A stretch of DNA of 64,000 bases. It comes from Pontibacterium sp049603715 (lineage in GTDB: Bacteria; Pseudomonadota; Gammaproteobacteria; Pseudomonadales; Balneatricaceae). The notes beneath the pieces are model-generated. The model did not search any database and was not told the DNA's origin. It saw only the letters and a list, made by a program, of their open reading frames with translations. Shown here one piece after another: positions 59,037-64,000 of this stretch; position 1 is the first letter of the stretch; the number at the start of each line of letters is the position of its first letter. The translations under genes were made by a program, and so were the position numbers. The stretch spans positions 1 through 64,000 of the forward strand of contig JBMYSW010000008.1 in the NCBI GenBank assembly GCA_049603715.1, in the 5' to 3' direction.

Positions 59037-60023
59037 TTACTTCAAGAAGCCAAGCTCACGCATTAGTGCGCCAACTTCTTTTTCTTGCTCTTCTAGGAAA
59101 GCAACAAACTCAGCGTCTGGCTTGAAGATTTCAGTCCAGCCGTTACGTGAACGAACAGTTTCCCATTCTGGGGTGTCGTACATTTTTTCTAGCGCTTCGA
59201 TGAACTCAGCTTTAGTTTCGTCGCTGATGCCAGGTGCACCAAAGAAACCACGCCAGTTAACGAAGGTAGTGTCGTAACCTAGCTCTTTAAGGGTTGGAAC
59301 ATCTGGAGCCGCTTCGTTACGCTCAGCGCCAGTCATTACTAGGATGCGAACTTCGCCCGCTTCAGCTAGCGCCAATGCTTCACTGAAACCAGTAGAAAGA
59401 AGTGCAGTTTCGCCAGACAGTAGGCCCGCCATTGCTTTACCGCCCGCATCGTATGCTACGTAACGTACTTTACGTGCATCGCCGCCCGCTGCTTTGAATG
59501 CCATCGCAGCCACTAGATGGTCCATGCTACCGCGCGCAGAACCGCCGGCAATTTTTACTGAACGTGGGTTTTCGTTGAAGTCTGCAACCACTTGCTCAAA
59601 GCTAGTGTATTTAGAATCGTTCTTAACAACGAAGGCACCGAAGTCACCGATAGTCGCAGCAACAGGTGTTAGGTCACGGAAAGACTGTGGGAACACTTTA
59701 GTCAACGAACGAATAACGATCGGAGTAGAGTTCACCATCAAGGTGTCGTGCATTTGATCAGCAGACTCGATCAAGTGAGCAATGGCTTTACCGCCGCCGC
59801 CACCAGAAAGGTTTTCGTAAGATACAGAGTCGACTAGGCCAGACTTGTAAAGTGCTTCACCCGTACCACGTGCAGTACCATCCCAACCGCCGCCAGCGCC
59901 GCCAGGGATAAGGAAGTGAACTTCGTCAAGTGCTTGTGCAGATAGAGAGAAAGTTGCTGCAACAGCGCCAGCTAGGATAGCTGCTTTAAAGCCGAAACGT
60001 TTTTTTGTCGTAGTCAAAGACAT
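59037..60023 (-). CDS. tctC: TctC, periplasmic tricarboxylate-binding protein
   Basis: A 328-residue binding protein with a signal peptide (to about residue 31, SLSAQALDEV). The TctC-type fold is visible in VHFLIPGGAGGGWDGTARGT (about residues 33-52) and VKIAGGSARGSMDHLVAAMA. Its gene is first in the operon; 100 bp separate it from tctB. Divergent to it, a sensor kinase starts at 60193, so the two share a control region of about 170 bp. The ligand is probably a di- or tricarboxylate. Confidence 0.93.
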   Translation of the reverse strand: MSLTTTKKRFGFKAAILAGAVAATFSLSAQALDEVHFLIPGGAGGGWDGTARGTGEALYKSGLVDSVSYENLSGGGGGKAIAHLIESADQMHDTLMVNSTPIVIRSLTKVFPQSFRDLTPVAATIGDFGAFVVKNDSKYTSFEQVVADFNENPRSVKIAGGSARGSMDHLVAAMAFKAAGGDARKVRYVAYDAGGKAMAGLLSGETALLSTGFSEALALAEAGEVRILVMTGAERNEAAPDVPTLKELGYDTTFVNWRGFFGAPGISDETKAEFIEALEKMYDTPEWETVRSRNGWTEIFKPDAEFVAFLEEQEKEVGALMRELGFLK

Positions 60024-60192
60024 GGAGATAACCTCGATGAGTTGTATTTATATTGGTTATGCACACACCTTACTCATGCCACCTTCGTCACAAAAGCTTA
60101 AAGAATTAATGAGCGTTCGTTGCATAAACGCCATTTTGTTCATATTGTTTACGGGTAATCTTTTTCTATCTTAGTTAAGCTTTGGCTCACAA

Positions 60193-61821
60193 ATGCTACG
60201 AAAAACTCTAATAATGAAGCGATTGAGACAGTTAAAGCTTAAAACGCGCATGATGCTCGTCCTTGGCATCATGGCTTTAGTTCAAACCGGTTTTATTGGT
60301 TTGTTTGCGCTGCACTACCTCCAGCAGTCTTTAGACGAACAAATTGGTCAGCGTGCCCTACACGTCGCCAAAACCATTGCCTCCTCTCCCAGCGTCATCG
60401 ACGGTGTGCTCAGGGTCGACATCGATTTTTTACAGCCTTACAGCCAAATGATGGCCGATAAAACCGAAGCGCGATTTATTGTTATTGGCGACGCCAACAA
60501 TGTGCGTTTATCCCACCCCAACCCCGAAAAAATCGGCCTATCAATGGGTGACGATGACGGCGAAGACAACGCCTCTGCTTTAAAAGACGGACAAGGCTAC
60601 ATCTCCAAAGCATTGGGCAGTTTAGGTTGGTCGATGCGTGGTAAAGCGCCTATTTTTGATAACGAAATGCACGAAGTCATTGGCGTGGTTTCTGTGGGCT
60701 ATCACCTCGATCGTGTCGAAGAGATCATATCCAAATACCGCTTTACGCTGATCTTTGTGATTCTGCTGTCGTTTGCGGTTAGCGCTTTAATTGCTGTTTG
60801 GTTTAGTAACCACTTTAAAAAAGCAATTTTTGGCTTAGAACCAGAGCAAATCGCATGGCTCTTTGACGAGCAGCGCGCCACCCTAGAGACCGTGCGCGAA
60901 GGCATCGTGGCGATTAACGACGAAGGCAAAATCACCACCTTTAATAAAACAGCAATTAAAACATTAGGGCTTAAGGATGATGGCAACCTGCGTGGCCGCT
61001 TTATTGAAGAGGTGCTACCCAATAGCGCAATGCTAGATGTTCTTCACTCAGGGGAGCCGCAGTTTGACCGTGAGGTTTTGCGCGGCGAAAACATCATCAT
61101 TGCCAACCGCTTACCTATTAAGCAAAAAGACGAAATTATTGGCGTTGTATCCAGCTTCCGCCGTAAAGACGAACTTGACCTTGTGAGCCGCAAACTCACT
61201 CGCATTCAACAGTACGCCGACAGTCTTCGCAGCCAAGCCCACGAATACTCGAATAAACTCCACACCATCGCCGGGCTGATTCAAATTGGCGCGCGTGACG
61301 AAGCATTAGCATTGATTGGCCAAGAATCACAAAGCCACCAAGCCCTTATGCACTTGTTATTACGCGCGGTGCCCGACCCTGTGTTAGCCGGTTGCTTACT
61401 CGGAAAATACAATCGTGCCCGCGAGATGGGTCTACAATTAATCATAGACCCAGATAGCCACATGACGGACTTACCTGCCCACCTTCCACGTGAGAACTTG
61501 GTAAGCATTCTAGGAAACCTTATTGATAACGCCCTAGAGGCGACCTTAAATCACACAGGCCCAGGCGGCGAAATCAGCCTAACAATGACAGACCTAGGCC
61601 ACGAACTCATTTTTGAGATAGAAGATCAGGGAGCCGGAATTCCGGATGATATGGCCCCCAAAATCTTTGAAAAAGGTGTGTCGAGCAAAGATGAAGACGG
61701 CCATGGCATCGGCCTCTATCTTGTAAAAGCTTTTTTAGAAAAGCTCAACGGCACGGTTACATTTGAGCCAGGCAGCCCGAGCGGCAGCCGATTTATTGTC
61801 TACATACCAAAAATAAGATGA
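60193..61821 (+). CDS. CitA/DpiB-type sensor histidine kinase
   Basis: A 542-residue kinase with two membrane helices (about residues 16-38 and 178-198), a periplasmic Cache/PDC-like sensor between, a PAS domain (about 218-330) with VREGIVAINDEGKITTFN, and a SpoOB-like phosphoacceptor region with HEYSNKLHTIAG (His at about 354). The ATPase domain has NLIDNALEATLNHTG (about 438), DQGAGIPDDMAPKIFEKG and DGHGIGLYLVK. The start may be at 60214 instead. It overlaps the response regulator by 4 bp. It should sense a carboxylate and control tctCBA. Confidence 0.92.
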   Translation: MLRKTLIMKRLRQLKLKTRMMLVLGIMALVQTGFIGLFALHYLQQSLDEQIGQRALHVAKTIASSPSVIDGVLRVDIDFLQPYSQMMADKTEARFIVIGDANNVRLSHPNPEKIGLSMGDDDGEDNASALKDGQGYISKALGSLGWSMRGKAPIFDNEMHEVIGVVSVGYHLDRVEEIISKYRFTLIFVILLSFAVSALIAVWFSNHFKKAIFGLEPEQIAWLFDEQRATLETVREGIVAINDEGKITTFNKTAIKTLGLKDDGNLRGRFIEEVLPNSAMLDVLHSGEPQFDREVLRGENIIIANRLPIKQKDEIIGVVSSFRRKDELDLVSRKLTRIQQYADSLRSQAHEYSNKLHTIAGLIQIGARDEALALIGQESQSHQALMHLLLRAVPDPVLAGCLLGKYNRAREMGLQLIIDPDSHMTDLPAHLPRENLVSILGNLIDNALEATLNHTGPGGEISLTMTDLGHELIFEIEDQGAGIPDDMAPKIFEKGVSSKDEDGHGIGLYLVKAFLEKLNGTVTFEPGSPSGSRFIVYIPKIR

Positions 61822-62516
61822 CAAATAACAAACCCATTCGCATTGTTGTAGCAGAAGACGACCCACAAATCGCCGAGATTCAAAAGCGCTTTATCGAGCG
61901 TATTGAGGGCTTTGAGTTGGTCGGCATGGCCCATGGCCTAACCGAGGCTGAAGACCTCGTAGAGATTTTAAAGCCTGAATTACTGCTGCTAGATATTCAG
62001 TTTCCCACAGGAACAGGGTTAGAGCTGCTACGCAAACTAAGAGCCCAAGGCAACAGCATTGATGTGATCTTGATTACCGCGGCGAAAGAGGTCGAAACTC
62101 TTCGTGAAGCCATGCATGGCGGTGTCTTTGACTACATATTAAAGCCCGTGGTGTTTGAGCGACTACAAGACGCCCTTAACCGCTACCAAAAACATGCCGC
62201 ACACCTAGAAACACTTGCCTCCTTGGCACAGGCCGACGTGGACACCCTAATGCCACGTAACGAAAACACCCCTAAAGCAGCCAGCCAACCTCAGCGCCTA
62301 CCTAAAGGTATCGACGGCCTCACCCTCGATAAAGTACGCGCCGTGGTCGCATCGTCTAACCAAAGCCTAAGTGCCGAAGGCTTAGGTGAAGAAATCGGTG
62401 CCAGCCGCACCACCGCTCGCCGTTACCTTGAATACCTAGTGAGCACCCAAGAGCTGGAGGCTGAAGTGAACTACGGCACCGTTGGGCGACCAGAGCGGCG
62501 TTATAAACCGCTTTAA
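61818..62516 (+). CDS. CitB/DpiA-type response regulator
   Basis: A 232-residue response regulator. The receiver domain has the acidic pair in VVAEDDPQIAE (about residues 10-20), phosphoacceptor Asp in ELLLLDIQFPTG (about 60), Thr/Ser in DVILITAAKEVETL and Lys in FDYILKPVVFE (about 107). The DNA-binding C-terminus (about 175-232) has the helix-turn-helix SAEGLGEEIGASRTTARRYL, as in DcuR/CitB. It is the partner of the kinase upstream and should switch on tctCBA. Confidence 0.93.
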   Translation: MTNNKPIRIVVAEDDPQIAEIQKRFIERIEGFELVGMAHGLTEAEDLVEILKPELLLLDIQFPTGTGLELLRKLRAQGNSIDVILITAAKEVETLREAMHGGVFDYILKPVVFERLQDALNRYQKHAAHLETLASLAQADVDTLMPRNENTPKAASQPQRLPKGIDGLTLDKVRAVVASSNQSLSAEGLGEEIGASRTTARRYLEYLVSTQELEAEVNYGTVGRPERRYKPL

Positions 62517-62540
62517 CACTCCAATCACTCCACCTTTTCT

Positions 62541-62573
62541 AAAAAGCCTTTAGCTCAAACTAAAGGCTTTTTT
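62541..62573 (+). terminator. Terminator after the two-component system
   Basis: AAAAAGCCTTTAG (62541-62553) and CTAAAGGCTTTTTT (62560-62573) form a 13-bp stem with a 6-base loop and a T tract. Confidence 0.9.
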
Positions 62574-62705
62574 GTTACCTCTATTACCTTGCCCCCCTTA
62601 CGCAGGGTGCTTGTCATCTTCGGCCATGCTCAACGCCAAGTCACTCAAATTGCCGCCACTGCACAAAATAAAAGCAAATTAAGCCTTGCATTCAAACCAC
62701 CAAAC

Positions 62706-62730
62706 GATAATAATAATGATTCTCATTTAC
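62706..62730. promoter_or_regulatory. Fur box of the second helical-repeat gene
   Basis: The stretch GATAATAATAATGATTCTC followed by ATTTAC contains the ATGATTCTCATT form of the Fur site. It ends 29 bp before the ATG at 62759. Confidence 0.75.
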
Positions 62731-62758
62731 GAAAATGTATTAAACGAGGTTGGTTATT

Positions 62759-63223
62759 ATGCAAACACCTATGGCTTTTCAAACATGGCAACAAACCATT
62801 AAACGCTGCCAGACTGCATATAATAACCAGGAAATTGATGAGTGTATTCTGCTGAACCTAGAAGCCCTTACCTTGGTTAAACCTCTTTTTGAAGAGCACT
62901 TTAAATATCATGCGGAAGTCGCTATGGCTGCCATTATGGTCACTTACATCAACCTTGCTTCAGCCTTTACAGCAGCAGAAAACTTTCGCGCTGCTAACCG
63001 CGCACTTAACGAAGCTTCTCGCCTTATTCAAACCGTCTGCCAATCTCAATATTTATCTGAAGCGCAACAAGTCGCTGTTTTACGAGCAGCACACCAGCTT
63101 CGCGTGGAGTGGGCCAACAGCCAAAACCCACACGAAAGCCAAGACTTAGAAAAATACCTTGAAGAGCAAGCCCCACCGATGGTGTTAACCCTCGGCGAAC
63201 GCTCTTCTGCTGTAGTGCACTAG
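62759..63223 (+). CDS. Fur-controlled helical-repeat protein, paralogue of the one in the NiSOD operon
   Basis: A 154-residue helical protein starting MQTPMAFQTWQQTIKRCQ. The ATG at 62759 follows ACGAGG; the frame opens earlier only with TTG. Pattern: W-Q-x-I-K (about residues 10-14), then FKYHAEVAMAAIMVTYINLA (about 47-66), which matches HWHNAEEAVAAVVITDLNLV in the first gene. Both lie behind Fur boxes and both are the first genes of small units. Function unknown. It may belong to an iron-response family of small helical proteins. Confidence 0.7.
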   Translation: MQTPMAFQTWQQTIKRCQTAYNNQEIDECILLNLEALTLVKPLFEEHFKYHAEVAMAAIMVTYINLASAFTAAENFRAANRALNEASRLIQTVCQSQYLSEAQQVAVLRAAHQLRVEWANSQNPHESQDLEKYLEEQAPPMVLTLGERSSAVVH

Positions 63224-63257
63224 GGCTCCTCACGCACCGCAAACAAGGAGAATATGG

Positions 63258-63404
63258 ATGAAAATTTTAGCGAACGACCCACAAACTTGGATTGATACAC
63301 GCCCTGCCCCTAGCAAGCGTTGGGGCTCCAGCTTAGTGACTTTTTGCTTAAGCACCCTCGCAGCCGCAGGTATGTTGAGTTTATTAATTTCCTCAAGCCT
63401 GTAA
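63258..63404 (+). CDS. 48-residue single-helix membrane peptide
   Basis: A short frame MKILANDPQTWIDTRPAPSK followed by a hydrophobic helix (about residues 24-47) ending SLLISSSL. AAGGAGA precedes the ATG by 7 bases. It starts 34 bp after the Fur-controlled gene and ends before a bidirectional terminator, so it is probably co-transcribed. The positively charged part before the helix suggests that the N-terminus stays in the cytoplasm. It is too short for automatic prediction in many cases. No family known. Confidence 0.55.
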   Translation: MKILANDPQTWIDTRPAPSKRWGSSLVTFCLSTLAAAGMLSLLISSSL

Positions 63405-63442
63405 CTGCAGCACCCCTTATCACCCAGCCGTCATGAGGCAAA

Positions 63443-63475
63443 AAATAACCCCAGCTCATTGAGCCGGGGTTATTT
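63443..63475. terminator. Bidirectional terminator between the membrane-peptide gene and the hydrolase gene
   Basis: AAATAACCCC (63443-63452) and GGGGTTATTT (63466-63475) form a 10-bp stem with an inner GCTC/GAGC extension. It lies between converging genes. Confidence 0.85.
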
Positions 63476-63502
63476 ACTAAACCAACTGAAAGTTCGCTAC
63501 GG

Positions 63503-64000
63503 TTAACTTAGGTGCGTGTTAAAGAAGCCCAGTGTTCGTTCCCACGCTAACTCAGCTGCCGCTTCGTCATAGCGCGAAGTAGAATCATTATGGAAGCCGT
63601 GATTGGTTCCCGGATACACAAACGCCGTGTAATTCACGCCAGCGGCTTTGAGTGCAGGCTCATAGTCGACCCAAGTTTTGTTTACACGCTGGTCAAGCTC
63701 ACCAAAGTGCAGCATTAAGGGTGCCGTCATTGCGGTAATGGAGGTTTTTGGTGGGGTGCCATAAAACGGCGCGGCCGCATCCACCAGCTCTGGTGCAGTA
63801 GCGGCCAACATGTTGCTGATATAGCCACCAAAACAAAAGCCCACCACACCCAACTTACCCGAGCTTGAGCTGTGCGCTTTTAAATAAGCAGCCGCGGCAA
63901 CAAAGTCTTTTTCGACCTTGTCTTTGTCCAAGGTACGTTGCATTGCACGACCTTCATCGTCATTACCTGGGTAACCACCTAAGGTGTGCAGAATATCCGG
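63503..64000 (-). CDS. Dienelactone hydrolase-family protein (5' end off window)
   Basis: The frame stays open from 63503 to base 64000, so the start is beyond the window; the ATG at 63943 is internal. Visible part about 165 residues of the usual 240-290. The nucleophile motif VVGFCFGGYISNM has Cys in place of Ser, as in dienelactone hydrolases. Asp in LHFGELDQRVNK and His in PGTNHGFHNDS complete the triad. Such enzymes open lactones; the substrate here is unknown. Confidence 0.88.
   Translation of the reverse strand, partial: PDILHTLGGYPGNDDEGRAMQRTLDKDKVEKDFVAAAAYLKAHSSSSGKLGVVGFCFGGYISNMLAATAPELVDAAAPFYGTPPKTSITAMTAPLMLHFGELDQRVNKTWVDYEPALKAAGVNYTAFVYPGTNHGFHNDSTSRYDEAAAELAWERTLGFFNTHLS

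Noticed and set aside
1..64000. CRISPR arrays, tRNA and rRNA genes, insertion sequences
   Set aside because: I looked for regular short repeats with spacers, cloverleaf sequences and transposase motifs and saw none that I could defend.

Overview
The window is the left part of an SXT/R391-family integrative and conjugative element (ICE), about bases 1 to 27,840, joined to the chromosome of its host, about 27,840 to 64,000. The family assignment rests on gene order and protein features: traL, s043, traJ, traD, traI, rumAB, mobI, an oriT/partition region, the actin-like partition pair srpM-srpR, a 413-residue tyrosine integrase and a small AlpA-like xis. The end next to xis runs into the first codons of prfC (peptide chain release factor 3), the known integration site of this family. 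The host looks like a marine gammaproteobacterium: nickel superoxide dismutase, Fur-type iron control, tripartite tricarboxylate transport, FeS-type photolyase, glutathione-dependent formaldehyde oxidation. I cannot name the genus.

ICE part. Transfer genes (1-6381) lie on the minus strand, with a small cargo gene between s043 and traL (a known insertion hotspot). Between traI and the conserved WYL-regulator gene lies about 11.9 kb of cargo, at the position of the family's hotspot 5, known for anti-phage systems. It holds a tight seven-gene operon (hsdM, half-size hsdS, an HNH nuclease-like gene, hsdR, mcrB, mcrC, mrr) that joins methylation-guided and methylation-directed restriction in one transcription unit, followed by two small unknown genes (zinc ribbon plus membrane-anchored protein). 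Then come the WYL regulator, a small conserved gene, a DnaQ-like exonuclease, a palindrome-rich non-coding stretch, and rumA-rumB under an SOS box. rumB is intact, so the usual antibiotic-resistance insertion there is absent. mobI, a segment with five CGCCAAAC iterons (oriT and/or partition site), srpM, srpR, int, a DUF3892 gene and xis complete the end.

Host part, iron and oxidative stress (28.2-38.1 kb). A Fur-boxed operon encodes a small helical-repeat protein, a His-rich membrane peptide, Ni-superoxide dismutase and its maturation protease. Next to it lies an iron-uptake block: exbB, two exbD, tonB, a siderophore receptor, a PiuC-type hydroxylase and an FMN oxidase, with a divergent ferric-iron binding protein. 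A second Fur-boxed paralogue of the helical-repeat gene lies far away at 62.7 kb, followed by a 48-residue membrane peptide.

Host part, metabolism (38.2-64 kb). A LacI-type regulator faces a cyclitol/sugar uptake and oxidation operon (binding protein, two permeases, single-domain ATPase, Gfo/Idh/MocA dehydrogenase, TIM-barrel isomerase). Then come a photolyase with a DUF2256 partner, thioredoxin 2, an unassigned TolQ/TolR-like operon, a HupE-type membrane protein with a partner, the formaldehyde oxidation pair with a LysR regulator, an acyl-CoA thioesterase, a VanZ-like protein, a tctCBA tricarboxylate transporter with a divergent CitA/CitB-type two-component system, and a dienelactone hydrolase that runs off the window.
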